The position numbers and the translations under genes are program-made. From Haladaptatus sp. DYF46 (GTDB lineage: Archaea; Halobacteriota; Halobacteria; Halobacteriales; Haladaptataceae): DNA of 64,000 nucleotides. The stretch covers positions 208,370 to 272,369 of the forward strand of contig NZ_JAJFAY010000007.1 of assembly GCF_021083305.1 (NCBI RefSeq), in the 5' to 3' direction. Positions 1 to 10,128 of the stretch are shown in pieces; the stretch's first letter is position 1, and the number at the start of each line of letters is the position of its first letter. The notes under the pieces were generated by a model. That model worked only from the letters and a program-made list of their open reading frames with translations, made no database searches and was not told the origin of the DNA.

Positions 1-3000
1 GAGAGATCACCGCCGTGATGCTCGCTCTGATAGAGTGCGTCGTGCTCGGTACCCGCAATCGATTCATCGGTCGAGTAGGTACCCACCGCAGTGTTGGTTC
101 CACTTGCGTTCGGATTCCCGAAGACACGGACGCCTTCGCCTGTCTCCGAGGAGAACTCGATTCCATCGATCGTAACGGAGGCGTCTCCGCCACCGGAATT
201 GAAGCCGAACGGTACCGACACCGTCTCGGTTGGAGCAGGGCCTTCAGCCTCGCGGATCGCGAAGCCGCTAAACTTGGAGTTGTCCGACAGTGTTTCCGTA
301 CTGATGGTCAGCGTTCCATCGGATACTTCGATTCCTTTGAACGTTCGCGAGACGGCCGTATTCGTCCCGGCCTCGCCAGCGATATCGAACTCCGAGAGAA
401 CCTCTTCATCTTCGATGGAGACGTTAAAGACCCGGTCTCCTTCTCCGAGTCCCGTGTTGGTCTCCGCGAAGTAGAGGGTCACGTCGTAGAATCCGTTATC
501 GATCGTGACGTCGAACGAGAGATTACCGCCGAACGCCTCCGTTTGGTAGAGCGCGTCGTGTTCAGTCCCGTCGATCGGATTGGGGGGGTCGGGGTACAGG
601 TTCGTCGTTGCCGCGGTTCCGGTCGAACTCGCGCTCGAATCCCCATACATGGACACGGCGGGTGAGTTCCCGACGTACTCGAGTCCGTCAATAGAGACTG
701 AACCATCAAGCAATTCACCGCCAGCATCGAAGCCGAACGGCGCGGATATCGGTTGAACTTCTTGACGTTCGATTCGCGAGAGTTTCGAACCCTCACCGGA
801 GAATGCTCCGTACTCCGCGACATAGAGCATTCCTTCGGGTCCGATTTCGATGTCGATGGGTGCCTGGAGTTGAATGTTCGAGGCGAGTGGTTTGATCTCG
901 GAGATCGCTCCTTCGGCGACATCGCCGTTCTCGAACGAGACCGTTCTGATCCAGCCAGCACCCCACTCCGCGATGATATACTCACCATCGAGCCATGGTG
1001 GGAGTCCTCGCTCGGTATAGCTGTCTTGATGGCGGAAGACCGGTCCACCGATCGGTGCTCCTCCTTGGAAGTCCGGGAACGGTACCTCGTCCGGGAGATC
1101 GTAGTCCGATGGGACGTCCTCGCGGGCCGAATCCCAGTTTCCGGGATACCATATGAGCGGATCTCTGGCCGGTGGGAGTTGTTCGATCCCACCACTGTGC
1201 GGCGAATCGTTGATCGGTGCGCTCTTATCGAAGAGCCCATTCGACGTTTCGGTCTCGTAATCGTAGTCGTAGAAGGGGTATGGACCAGTAAAGTGCGGCC
1301 ACCCGTAGTTCCCCGCGCTCGACGCACGGTTGAACTCGTTGAAACCGGGTGGACCTCGTGCATCACTCCAAGTCCGTGAGTCAGCGGAATAGTCGCCCCA
1401 GAAGAGCGTCCCTGTCTCCAGGTCGACGCCCGCTTGATAGGGATTGCGTGCCCCCATAACATAAATTTCGGGAAGCACGGTACCCGCTTCACGTGCATCA
1501 GCATACTCTGGCCCAGTGAAGAGGTTGCCATCAGGAATCGAGTACGACCCATCTTCCTCAGGGATGATTCGTAAGATCTTCCCGCGGAAATCGGCTGTGT
1601 TCGCGGACGTTCGTTGCGCGTCGAAGTAGTCACGACCCTCACGCTCGTCGAGCGGTGCGAAGCCATTATCGGCGGCTACTTTCGAGTAGGAGTTGTCTCC
1701 AGTGGTGAGATATAGGTGCTCACCATCGGGACCCCACTGAATATCGCCACCCATGTGACAGCACGTGTCTCGCTGTACGGGAACGCGAAGGATTTCCGTC
1801 TCCGAGTCAGGATCGATCTCACCGTCGGACATAGTGACCCGCGACAAGAGGTTGTACGGGTTCCCGATCGACTCACTCGGTGGACGTGCGACATCATCGC
1901 CCGTGTCGCCCGCGTTGTTGAGGTATTCCAGTTCCTCCTCGGTCTCCGCGATCGCTTCGTTGGACGGAGAGTAGAAGACGTAGATCCAGCCGTTTTCCTC
2001 GAAATTGGGATCAAGGGAGATTCCCTGTCCGCCGTGCTCCATGTTGATTCCGGTGAAGACGTCCTTCTGGAATGCGACGGTGTCCTCGCCACTTTCGGGA
2101 TCGATCATTCCGAGTTCCATCGTCCCGCCAACCACGCCTGCGAAATAATCTCCGCGGGTGACGTAAAATACCCGTCCGTCATCGGCGACGGCGAGGTCGA
2201 TGAGATTATCCATGCGGTCGCTGAGAACCGTCTTGCTGTAACTCACCCCGTCTTCGGGGGGCTCCGGCATGGGTTCGGGATAGACTGGAAGCTTGAAGTC
2301 GAGATTCCGCTCCTCCTCGCCGGTGGTGTATGCCGACGACGCGTCCAACAAATACGGCCCGCTGTCGGCGCTCGGACGTGTTACACTCCAGGAAGCAGGT
2401 TGTGACTCACCAGCAGGGAGGCGGTCGAAGCGCGTCCCCTGTTGTGCGGACACCGTGACATCCGAATCGCTCGGCGGCGAGAGTGCGAGTTCACCCCCGG
2501 TCATGGCCGAGTCGTAGCCATTGGTGACGGTTGCTTCGATCGTACTGGTGAGACTTTCAGCGGTCAGTTGGTCGCCGTCGAACGTGACGACCGACTCCGG
2601 AGTTGGAACCGATTCGTACCAGACATTACGGAATTGAACTGGCTGGCCATGGTTCTGGATTTGGATCGGTGCCTCGACGGGATGCGGACTGTAATCGGCG
2701 ACGTCTCGATAGACGGTCGGCCCGTTGAGGACTATTTGGCTCTGAACGAGTACGTCGTTCCAATAGACGGTCACGACACCCGGCGAATCAAGCTCGCCAT
2801 CGTCGGTAAACCGGGGTGCTCGCCATACGATGTCGTACTTCTGCCACTTCCCTTTTGGGAGACTTGCGTTGACCAACGGCGGGTGCTGTCCGAAGACAGA
2901 TGCCGCATATCCATCGGGGAACGTGGGATTCTCGTAATTGTTGAGAATCTGAATCTCGTAGCGGTTCGCCAGGAAAAACCCGCTGTTTCCAGGCTCTTGG

Positions 3001-3443
3001 CCGGAACCTTCGACGCTGGACGGCGTCTTCCACTCGATGTGATAGTGGCCATCACCAAACCCGTCCTTGCTAACAAGAGGTTCGTCACCGACGACAACGT
3101 AGTTGTCCTTGACTTCCCAGGTATCCGAGTTTTCCCAGTCACTCAGCGAAATCGTTCCGTTGTCCCCGTCGCCCATGAGAACGGTCGCGTCGGACGGGGG
3201 ATTAGAAAAGGACAGCTCACCCGGATCAACGGCCGGCGGATGGGGTCGACACGCGTCGTGGACTTGCCACGGAGAGTCGGGTAGCTGCGGGGTGTCATTG
3301 AATCCTGGCCCTTCGCAGGAGCTAGGATAGCCGTTTCCAGTGCTGACATCGTGGTGAGCGATAGCCGGGGAGGTAAACCCGCTGGCTATCGTGAGCCCAG
3401 CAGCACCAAGTACTGATCGGCGTGAAATTTTGTGTTTATCCAT
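1..3443 (-). CDS. Secreted DUF1080 / PQQ-type sugar dehydrogenase / malectin protein, 3' end off the window
   Basis: The reading frame is open from an ATG at 3443 to the left edge, giving about 1147 visible residues; the C-terminus is missing. The protein starts with a Tat signal (SRRSVLGAAG, residues 7-16). Domains in order are a DUF1080 (3-keto-disaccharide hydrolase-like, laminin-G fold) domain at about residues 60-260, a CARDB/NEW3-like beta domain at about 270-370, a glucose/sorbosone dehydrogenase beta-propeller at about 385-885 (motif CCHMGGDI near 560), a malectin domain at about 894-1065, and a second malectin domain starting near 1071 and cut by the edge. Architecture and sequence closely follow the 1.35-k-residue protein at 34857-38909, which ends in LamG and dockerin modules, so a dockerin beyond the edge is expected but not seen. 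Likely role: extracellular oxidation or cleavage of a glycoside. The family calls are confident; the substrate is unknown. Confidence 0.85.
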   Translation of the reverse strand, partial: MDKHKISRRSVLGAAGLTIASGFTSPAIAHHDVSTGNGYPSSCEGPGFNDTPQLPDSPWQVHDACRPHPPAVDPGELSFSNPPSDATVLMGDGDNGTISLSDWENSDTWEVKDNYVVVGDEPLVSKDGFGDGHYHIEWKTPSSVEGSGQEPGNSGFFLANRYEIQILNNYENPTFPDGYAASVFGQHPPLVNASLPKGKWQKYDIVWRAPRFTDDGELDSPGVVTVYWNDVLVQSQIVLNGPTVYRDVADYSPHPVEAPIQIQNHGQPVQFRNVWYESVPTPESVVTFDGDQLTAESLTSTIEATVTNGYDSAMTGGELALSPPSDSDVTVSAQQGTRFDRLPAGESQPASWSVTRPSADSGPYLLDASSAYTTGEEERNLDFKLPVYPEPMPEPPEDGVSYSKTVLSDRMDNLIDLAVADDGRVFYVTRGDYFAGVVGGTMELGMIDPESGEDTVAFQKDVFTGINMEHGGQGISLDPNFEENGWIYVFYSPSNEAIAETEEELEYLNNAGDTGDDVARPPSESIGNPYNLLSRVTMSDGEIDPDSETEILRVPVQRDTCCHMGGDIQWGPDGEHLYLTTGDNSYSKVAADNGFAPLDEREGRDYFDAQRTSANTADFRGKILRIIPEEDGSYSIPDGNLFTGPEYADAREAGTVLPEIYVMGARNPYQAGVDLETGTLFWGDYSADSRTWSDARGPPGFNEFNRASSAGNYGWPHFTGPYPFYDYDYETETSNGLFDKSAPINDSPHSGGIEQLPPARDPLIWYPGNWDSAREDVPSDYDLPDEVPFPDFQGGAPIGGPVFRHQDSYTERGLPPWLDGEYIIAEWGAGWIRTVSFENGDVAEGAISEIKPLASNIQLQAPIDIEIGPEGMLYVAEYGAFSGEGSKLSRIERQEVQPISAPFGFDAGGELLDGSVSIDGLEYVGNSPAVSMYGDSSASSTGTAATTNLYPDPPNPIDGTEHDALYQTEAFGGNLSFDVTIDNGFYDVTLYFAETNTGLGEGDRVFNVSIEDEEVLSEFDIAGEAGTNTAVSRTFKGIEVSDGTLTISTETLSDNSKFSGFAIREAEGPAPTETVSVPFGFNSGGGDASVTIDGIEFSSETGEGVRVFGNPNASGTNTAVGTYSTDESIAGTEHDALYQSEHHGGDL

Positions 3444-3769
3444 ATCGTATGGACCATTAACGTCAATGGTATGGGGAGCAAATAAATCATTCCCTCGTAT
3501 CAATAAATCCGATACTATTGAAGCTGTGTATTCAGGACGAACGAAATCATTGAATTGTGAGACAGTCTGATGTGTAGTAGCGGCAGTCCCTTCGGATCAC
3601 GACCGTTTCTGATCGGTCTTCGCACGCGTGCACATAAGATAAATTAGCGCGAATTATTGCAGTAAGGTCCTTCTCCAGGGACAATGGTACGTTGCAACCC
3701 AATATCGGGACAGAAGTCGCTACTGATTGTGAATCGGCTCTCGAAAAAATATCAGGGATGCCGTCCTGG
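3444..3769. other. Intergenic, no gene seen
   Basis: This stretch lies between the start of the left-edge sugar dehydrogenase gene and the stop of the cohesin gene. Short open frames here do not resemble haloarchaeal proteins. The part next to 3443 is AT-rich and probably holds the promoter of the left-edge gene. Confidence 0.5.
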
Positions 3770-5404
3770 TTATGCCGCTTGTCCCATCGACTGGAATAGC
3801 GAAACGATGTCGTTGTACGACACTGCTCCGTTTCCATCGAAGTCGTACTCTTCACTGTACTGCTGAATCGCTGGATCGTTGAAGTTCTGGAACAACACCA
3901 CTACATCGTTGTACGTGACGCTACCGTCACCGTCAACGTCTTCGTACATGCCGTCTCCATCGGGGTCAGTCGGGAGGTTGGCTCCCATCACCGGAATCAC
4001 ATGGTGAACTGAAAGCTGATCTCCAGACGCATTGACCGCAATGGAGTTTCCGCTGTCGTCTTCGAATCGACCCACGTCGGTCACGTTCACATTCGCGTTC
4101 CCGTCTTCGGTACCGCGAAGTTCAACCGTCGCGATCGTCACGTTTTCGGCGCCCGGTTCGATGTTCTTCTCGATATCGACTGCACGTAGCATCACCGTGT
4201 CTCTATCGTCTCCGAATTCAGGTGCCAGGTTCAAGCCGAGGTCATCTCCGTAAGATGCACCCACGATTTCCGCACTACCACTGACGCCGACCGTCATGTT
4301 GAATCCGGAGAGTCCTTCGGGGACTTCCGAGACGACTACATCAGCGGTCGTCGTGTTATCGTCGGTGATGTGATTGCGCTCTAGCTCCACACTGACATCT
4401 GCACTGGATTCGTTTCCATCTCCTGGCGGTGATTGTTCTTCGACTGTAATCTGGCCGCTATCGGTTTCGGGATCGATTGCGTTACCCTCGTCATCATCAG
4501 CGTTCTCGACACTCTGAACGTTCAAGGCGGTCATTCCGGCAGACCCACCTTCGATTTCGACGGATGCTAGCGAGATATTGGTTGCGCCCGATTGAATCGT
4601 TTCGTTCAGGTCAACACCACGAAGACGGACAGTGGAGTTGTCCTCTCCGATTACGACCTCGTTGATTCCGAAGGCACTATCGACAGACGCACCGGTAATG
4701 TTCGCCACTGAACCATCCGCAAGGCTGAGCGTGACATCATATCCGGCGAGTCCGTTGGGAGCACTCGACATCATAACCTGAGTACTCGTCGAGGAACCCT
4801 CCTCCACAGTTGCATCACCGACACTCACGGTCGGCGTCGTTTGGTTAGGCGATTCGACCGAAATCTGGCCGCTGCTGGAATCCACACTGATGGAGTTTCC
4901 ATTATCGTCGTCGACACGAGTGACGTTTTCCACACTCAGCGCGGCCGTACCTGCTGAACTTCCTTGGACCTCGACTGATGCGAGTGAGACATCAGTCGCG
5001 CCCGCTTGCGTTTCGTTGTTAAGGTCGAGTCCGCGGAGGTGAACGCTGGAACCGTCGTCGCTGACCTCAACGTCGCTGATGCCAAAGCTATCACTGACTG
5101 ACGCGTTGGTGATGGTTGCAACAGATCCATCATCGAGACTCAACGTGATATCATAGCCAGAAAGGCCAGTAGGGACGTCTGACATCGAGACATCGACGGC
5201 AGTCGTATCTCCCGTGGAGACTGTCGCATCGCTCACGTTTACCGTAGCAGCTTGTTGGGATGCGGCTCCTACTAGCCCGACGGTACCTACGGCCGGAGCG
5301 CCGATAATCATCCCGACCATCAGAACTAGAGTAAACACCCGCAGTAGTGGTGTCCTATTTTTCAATCGATTCGATGAATCGTGACTTCTCTTTCTATCTT
5401 TCAT
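3770..5404 (-). CDS. Secreted protein with three cohesin-like repeats and a C-terminal dockerin (scaffoldin-like)
   Basis: The 544-residue protein has a basic N-terminus and a hydrophobic Sec-type signal at about residues 20-48, ending near GAAS. Three similar modules follow at about 52-190, 192-330 and 335-465. Each contains the cohesin-like pattern of a short VSVGDATV-type strand, a GL(S/A)GYDVTLSL strand and a closing G.A.L.V segment; the third has GLSGFNMTVG. The last 75 residues form a dockerin with two calcium loops, DVDGDGSVTYND and DFDGNGAVSYND. Cohesins bind dockerins on partner proteins, so this is the candidate scaffold for the dockerin proteins at 6297, 23509, 32511 and 34857. No S-layer, sortase or C-terminal membrane anchor is visible, so it may be free, or may attach through its own dockerin. 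The modules could instead be generic cohesin-fold adhesion domains that do not bind dockerins. Confidence 0.78.
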   Translation of the reverse strand: MKDRKRSHDSSNRLKNRTPLLRVFTLVLMVGMIIGAPAVGTVGLVGAASQQAATVNVSDATVSTGDTTAVDVSMSDVPTGLSGYDITLSLDDGSVATITNASVSDSFGISDVEVSDDGSSVHLRGLDLNNETQAGATDVSLASVEVQGSSAGTAALSVENVTRVDDDNGNSISVDSSSGQISVESPNQTTPTVSVGDATVEEGSSTSTQVMMSSAPNGLAGYDVTLSLADGSVANITGASVDSAFGINEVVIGEDNSTVRLRGVDLNETIQSGATNISLASVEIEGGSAGMTALNVQSVENADDDEGNAIDPETDSGQITVEEQSPPGDGNESSADVSVELERNHITDDNTTTADVVVSEVPEGLSGFNMTVGVSGSAEIVGASYGDDLGLNLAPEFGDDRDTVMLRAVDIEKNIEPGAENVTIATVELRGTEDGNANVNVTDVGRFEDDSGNSIAVNASGDQLSVHHVIPVMGANLPTDPDGDGMYEDVDGDGSVTYNDVVVLFQNFNDPAIQQYSEEYDFDGNGAVSYNDIVSLFQSMGQAA

Positions 5405-6296
5405 GACTTCGTGTTGTGTACTGTTTTTTCTGTGCCTTAGTCTGAGCCAACTACCATTTTCGAGGTGTGATATTCGATTTCACATTGAAACGACGGTCAT
5501 AGCTTGACTCACGTTCGTATGATCTTCTCACACTTTGGTAACAGGGGGATAGACCCTATTTCTGAATGATCTGTCTTCACCACTGTTAGCGAGTGGCACG
5601 TCTGAATAGTTTATTATACATAATATTAATATTTGTGGTCCAAATTCCTGACTCAATCACTTGGAACGGCGGAGATTGAGGTACGGTTGTGAAGCGACTG
5701 ATTCCCGTCTACTTACTCGGAATCTTCGATACGGACGCAATATCCTCGAGGCTCTCACTTGATTTGAGAAATGAGCAGCGGTTTCACGCCGAACTCTCGT
5801 TTGGATCGACGAGTCGAGATGTGCCATTGGGGCGGTATCCGCGGGAATTGTAGAATCACAAATCAACTTTTTTATATTCAAGATACAACTGCAGAGAGAC
5901 TTCGAGGATCTATTACACTCCTAAATATGTAATGGGAATTACGAAGTTAGGTCTGTAATGGGGGTGTCAATCTTGAACCACTATCCCATTATTATGATCT
6001 ACATGTTCTGATTTCTACTTAGAATATTAGGAAAAACATTTTCATATAATCAGAACGAATTCGAGCACCTTCCGTTCTAAGATCCGGATTCAACCGGTGA
6101 ATTCGTCGCTGAGAAAACAGGGAGCGTCCCTCTCAAAACGAAACGATTCAAACCGGGAGTAATACCGCTAACAGATAAGGGACCCAGTGGATAATAGGGA
6201 AACTCGACTCTGGCGAACTTCGTACGTAGAAATGTAGCGGGTCGACAACTATCGATTACTCACGGAAAATAAAACGCGAAGGAGTATTGTTCTCGA
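5405..6296. other. Long intergenic region, no convincing gene
   Basis: About 890 bases separate the cohesin gene from the secreted TIM-barrel gene. The left part, upstream of 5404, must hold the cohesin promoter, but I see no clear TATA box. An open stretch on the plus strand around 5690-5855 starting with GTG has protein-like composition, but has no recognisable family or good start. No RNA gene is seen. Confidence 0.4.
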
Positions 6297-8066
6297 CTAC
6301 TGTGAACGGAAGAGCTCGACGATATCGTCGAAATCTAGCTGTCCGTTTTCATTGAAGTCGAATGCATCCGGATTCTCTTGGACGACCGAATCATCGTAGT
6401 TATGGAAGAAATCAACGACGTCGTCGTAGTTCTCCTCGCCGTCACCGTTGATATCTTCGTACTTGCCATCACCATCCGGATCTGTCGGTGATTTGTCTCC
6501 AACGATGGGGTCGAGTTCCTCGTTATCCCCTGCAGGTCTGATTACGAAGCCACTGAATTTCGAGTTCTCTGCATACGTCTTCGTAGTGATTGAGAGATTC
6601 CCATCGGTGACTTCGACGTCCTGCACTGTCTTCGTGAAGGCGGCGTCATGACCGACTCTCGCATAGATATCCAACTTGGAGAACACCTGATCTCCCTGGA
6701 CAGAGACATCGAATACTCGTGACTCTTCGCCTCCCCCGGTTGGACTTCCGTTGAAGTCGCCGCCGAAGTAAAACTCTGCAAATTGAAGTGTTACGTCATA
6801 TGTGCCATTTTCGATGGAGACGTCATATGAGAGATTGCCACCGTACTGCTCACTCTGATAGAGCAGATCGTGTTCTGTTCCCTCGATAGGATCAGAACTC
6901 ACACCTGTTTCTACAACGGCACCATTGGAACTCGCACTCCCATCTCCGTAAGCTTCCACGGCACCCGATTGCGAGACGAACTCGATTCCATCGATTGTGA
7001 CCGTACCGGACGTTTCCGTTCCTCCCGCATCCCAACCGAATGGTGCAGAGATCGGTTCCGCTTCTACCTCTCCGCTGAGATTTCCATTGTAGTCTGGTCC
7101 TCCTACGTCTTCAAATTCCAGGCATTCGAGCCCGGGACGTCCATCGAGGAACGAAAGTACACCTGCACCAGTTCCGACGGACCCGGCGGGGTTTTCCGGC
7201 TGGTCGTGTTCATACACCAAGTACTCAACGTTGGCCTCTTCTCGTGCGACTTCGGCAATCGTTTCTAAGTCGAGTGCACCCTCTCCGAGCTCATAGAAAC
7301 CGCCGTCCTGCATATCTTTCATGTGGATCAATTCGGTACGGGTGCTGTACTTGCGAATCACCTCGACTGGGTCGTGTCCGGCAGTATGAACCCATCCGAC
7401 GTCGATTTCGAAGATGACGTTGTCATTCAGGTTCTCGTCTAGAACCTCCAAGATTGTTCTGCCGTCAATCTCCTCGAATACGGCGTCGTGATTGTGGAAA
7501 CCGAACCGTGCATCGTATTCCTCTAAGTTTGCTGCAACATCGTTCATCCGCTGTGCAACGCTCTCGGCCTTCTGCACGGAATCGATCGATGGGAGTCCCG
7601 GTGTGACGAACATATCGACACCGAGGTCCGCGTACGTCTGGGCGATACTCTCAAAGCTATCTCCTTCTAGACTCTCGAGACCGATATGAGCAGATGGAGC
7701 AGAGAGTCCTACCTGATCGAGGACGCTATTAACTTCCTCTGTGCTCGCGCCACCCAATCCAGCGAACTCAACGGCGTCATATCCCGGCCCTCCGTTATTG
7801 TCAACACTTCCCACTCGCTGGATCAGTTGAGGTACGGAATCCGGGAGATTACGGAGTGTGTACAGCTGAATCGATATAGGAACCCCCGATGATTCATCTC
7901 CATCATCGTCACTGCTTCCGCCGTTCTGCTGTTGAGCGGCCGCAGTTCCGATCGCACCGCCACCTACGCCAAGCGCAGCAACCCCTTTAAGTAATGATCG
8001 GCGGTGGACGTCAAGTGACGTTCTCTCTTGGCTAATCTCTTCTCTATCTGTATGTTTTTTTGACAT
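6297..8066 (-). CDS. Secreted sugar isomerase/epimerase-like TIM barrel with malectin and dockerin domains
   Basis: The 589-residue protein begins with a Tat signal (HRRSLLKGVAALG, about 21-33, ending near TAAAQQ). Residues about 62-320 form an AP-endonuclease-2/xylose-isomerase-like TIM barrel, with metal-site motifs FHNHDAVFEEIDG, FEIDVGWVHTAG and ELIHMKDM. A malectin domain spans about 338-510 and a dockerin about 520-589, with loops DINGDGEENYDD and DFNENGQLDFDD. This barrel family is normally cytoplasmic (inosose isomerase/dehydratase, 3-keto-sugar epimerases), so Tat export together with carbohydrate-binding and dockerin modules is unusual. The catalytic domain has a close signal-less copy at 12224-13162. 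It is the last gene of a long minus-strand series of sugar and cyclitol genes. The reaction and substrate are unknown; action on an oxidised sugar made by the neighbouring dehydrogenases is an inference. Confidence 0.85.
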   Translation of the reverse strand: MSKKHTDREEISQERTSLDVHRRSLLKGVAALGVGGGAIGTAAAQQQNGGSSDDDGDESSGVPISIQLYTLRNLPDSVPQLIQRVGSVDNNGGPGYDAVEFAGLGGASTEEVNSVLDQVGLSAPSAHIGLESLEGDSFESIAQTYADLGVDMFVTPGLPSIDSVQKAESVAQRMNDVAANLEEYDARFGFHNHDAVFEEIDGRTILEVLDENLNDNVIFEIDVGWVHTAGHDPVEVIRKYSTRTELIHMKDMQDGGFYELGEGALDLETIAEVAREEANVEYLVYEHDQPENPAGSVGTGAGVLSFLDGRPGLECLEFEDVGGPDYNGNLSGEVEAEPISAPFGWDAGGTETSGTVTIDGIEFVSQSGAVEAYGDGSASSNGAVVETGVSSDPIEGTEHDLLYQSEQYGGNLSYDVSIENGTYDVTLQFAEFYFGGDFNGSPTGGGEESRVFDVSVQGDQVFSKLDIYARVGHDAAFTKTVQDVEVTDGNLSITTKTYAENSKFSGFVIRPAGDNEELDPIVGDKSPTDPDGDGKYEDINGDGEENYDDVVDFFHNYDDSVVQENPDAFDFNENGQLDFDDIVELFRSQ

Positions 8067-8274
8067 TGTTTTATCTCTCGGCTTCGTTTATTCCCGTTCT
8101 AGTTGACCGTAGTGTCGCTAGCCCAGTGTCACGGGATACCATATATTATATGCCTATCAAAATAAATGTTTATATCAAAATTCTAATCTATATAAACAGT
8201 AATTGAGATATAAATTATCGATCGATTTCCGTGCGATGTGGATTCGGATAATCTACGGCCATAGTCGAGCGTTT

Positions 8275-9126
8275 TCAGTCGAGATATTGGCTGAGTTCGT
8301 CGTACGCTCTTTCGGCTGCTCGGTCTGGTGAATTCGGATACGTGTACAGCTCTAGCGTTGCAAATCCATCATAACCGATATCATCGAGTGCATTGAATAT
8401 CGACCCGAAATCTAGGTCCCCATCGCCAGGAATCCGATGATAGTGTTTACCACGTATGCCTCCTCGAATATCCTCTAAGTGGACTCCAGTAATGTGACCC
8501 GCACATTTATGTATACTTTCGGCAGGATCATCGCCGTAGACCGCTGCATGTCCGATATCAAGGTTGACCCCCAAGGATTCGCGGTCGACTTCTTCGATAA
8601 GTTCCAACACTTCGTCGGTGCACTCGACAAGGAGTTCGGGTTCGAACTCAATTCCCACGTCGATATCCTTGGTTTCCGCATAATCGAGTATTTCGTGAAG
8701 TGAGTCGTGCAAGTACTCCCGTGCTTGTTCTGGGGGATTCCCGGGTAGTGGACGGCCAGTAGCAATACAGACAGGAGGTGAACCGACCCTTGTGGATAAA
8801 TCAATTGCATCTTTCGTGTACTCGATTCTCCAATTCCGATCGTCATCTTCCGATGTGATGATGGTCGGATCAAAAAATGACGATTCCGGAGCATCTTCAT
8901 AGTACCCACTCGCAGTGTTTGCGTTGATATTCGATACGGAGAGAGTCGACTTCTCAAGTGCCATCTCTAAATCATCCGTATCTTGGTGGTCGAACTCGGG
9001 AAAATATGCATGTGGTTTGTCAGCTAATAATTCGATCCCGTCGTAACCATGCTGTTCAATACGTTCAATTGCCTCCGGAAGTTCAAATTGAGTATAGGCG
9101 TTCGTAGAAAACGCTAGTTGAACCAT
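8275..9126 (-). CDS. Sugar phosphate isomerase/epimerase-like TIM barrel (EboE-like)
   Basis: The 283-residue cytoplasmic protein has no signal. It starts MVQLAFSTNAY and shows the AP-endonuclease-2 family pattern: YDGIELLADKPHAYFPE near the first strands, GIEFEPELL and GVNLDIGHAAVYGDD in the middle, and HLEDIRGG.RGKHYHRIPGDGDLDFG toward the end. These supply the expected Glu, Asp and His metal ligands. It is closely related to the 291-residue barrel at 10129-11004; the UbiA gene lies between them, and the TatD-like gene follows. That order matches the EboE/EboC/EboB neighbourhood of bacterial ebo operons. The exact reaction is unknown; an isomerisation or epimerisation of a sugar or cyclitol intermediate is likely. 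Confidence 0.85.
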   Translation of the reverse strand: MVQLAFSTNAYTQFELPEAIERIEQHGYDGIELLADKPHAYFPEFDHQDTDDLEMALEKSTLSVSNINANTASGYYEDAPESSFFDPTIITSEDDDRNWRIEYTKDAIDLSTRVGSPPVCIATGRPLPGNPPEQAREYLHDSLHEILDYAETKDIDVGIEFEPELLVECTDEVLELIEEVDRESLGVNLDIGHAAVYGDDPAESIHKCAGHITGVHLEDIRGGIRGKHYHRIPGDGDLDFGSIFNALDDIGYDGFATLELYTYPNSPDRAAERAYDELSQYLD

Positions 9127-9189
9127 ACCGATAGATTGTATTTTATAATTAAATAGCTTTCCCCGGAAAACCCACTGAAGAATGGCGGA

Positions 9190-10101
9190 TTAGGTAACAG
9201 AGATCATCTGGGAGAATCCGATACTAGGTATGAGAAATAGAAGTGTAATTAACGCCCACTTTGAGCTGACTGTCGCGGCGAATGCGGCGTCCAGGATTGT
9301 CAATCCGAGAACGCAACGTCCAACAGCTGGGCCAATCGTCTTTGGTGAGGGATGGGCATAGGCACTCCACAAAGGTTGCCCCGTCCAGATGATGAACACG
9401 AGGAGAAGCACCATTACAAGAGCGGTATTTAACAACGAGGTGGGATGAACGATGAGAAAACCGATGGCTCCGACAGTGGCCAACACCGTTCCCCCTATAG
9501 CAATGAAGACAGAAGTTCGATCGCTCTCTCCTGTCTCTTGTTCGGCCATGTACGTCACGCTGGCGATGTATATGAGGATGAGTAGCGGTATCGTCAGTAA
9601 TCGAACTGGAATCTTAGCGACGACCTCGACTATAGCCATTCCCAGGAGTACATTTAGTGCTCTGCTGCTCCCCATAAACAGGAATCCGGTAATCGTTCCG
9701 TTAAAGATGCCATCGTAGATGAGGATGACAAAGGCGAGAACTCCAGCTATTATACCCGCTACTGATCCACTGACTATCGATGCGGTTATAATTCCGCCGA
9801 GTAGAAAACTGATCCCGACAACGAATGCTCTATCTCTCTCGATAACCCCCGACGGAAGGGGTCGCTCTGGTCGATAGTGAGCGTCCTCAGTCACATCAAA
9901 ACAATCGTTCAGGGTCGTTCCTGCTGCATACAGTAATATAGACGCTACCGAAAGTCCGATAACTGCCCAAATGGGGAATGTATCGCTCACACTAGCGACG
10001 AGAGCGGCACCTAAAATGATATCCGGCGGGGCTGTGAAAAGGTTTGGCAACCTGACCAAGGTAGCGTACGCCCTCAGTGATCGAGGACTTCCATTACTCA
10101 T
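9190..10101 (-). CDS. UbiA-family prenyltransferase (EboC-like)
   Basis: The 303-residue protein is an integral membrane protein with about eight or nine hydrophobic helices. The first Asp-rich motif NDCFDVTEDAHYRPERPLPSG (about residues 66-86) binds the prenyl diphosphate through magnesium. The second region, YDGIFNGT with a following G.SRALNVLLGM, resembles EboC-type members rather than ubiquinone or DGGGP synthases. It sits between two TIM-barrel genes with short gaps (63 bases downstream, 27 bases upstream), so co-transcription is likely. The expected reaction is transfer of a prenyl chain to a small acceptor at the membrane. A cyclitol or sugar acceptor is suggested by the neighbours, but not shown. 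Confidence 0.85.
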   Translation of the reverse strand: MSNGSPRSLRAYATLVRLPNLFTAPPDIILGAALVASVSDTFPIWAVIGLSVASILLYAAGTTLNDCFDVTEDAHYRPERPLPSGVIERDRAFVVGISFLLGGIITASIVSGSVAGIIAGVLAFVILIYDGIFNGTITGFLFMGSSRALNVLLGMAIVEVVAKIPVRLLTIPLLILIYIASVTYMAEQETGESDRTSVFIAIGGTVLATVGAIGFLIVHPTSLLNTALVMVLLLVFIIWTGQPLWSAYAHPSPKTIGPAVGRCVLGLTILDAAFAATVSSKWALITLLFLIPSIGFSQMISVT

Positions 10102-10128
10102 CGAAAATCAGATAGAGCGATCATTTGA

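Noticed and set aside
479..1666. A 395-codon open frame on the minus strand
   Set aside because: It is a shadow frame of the left-edge sugar dehydrogenase gene; its composition is Arg/Ser/Thr-rich and unlike haloarchaeal proteins.
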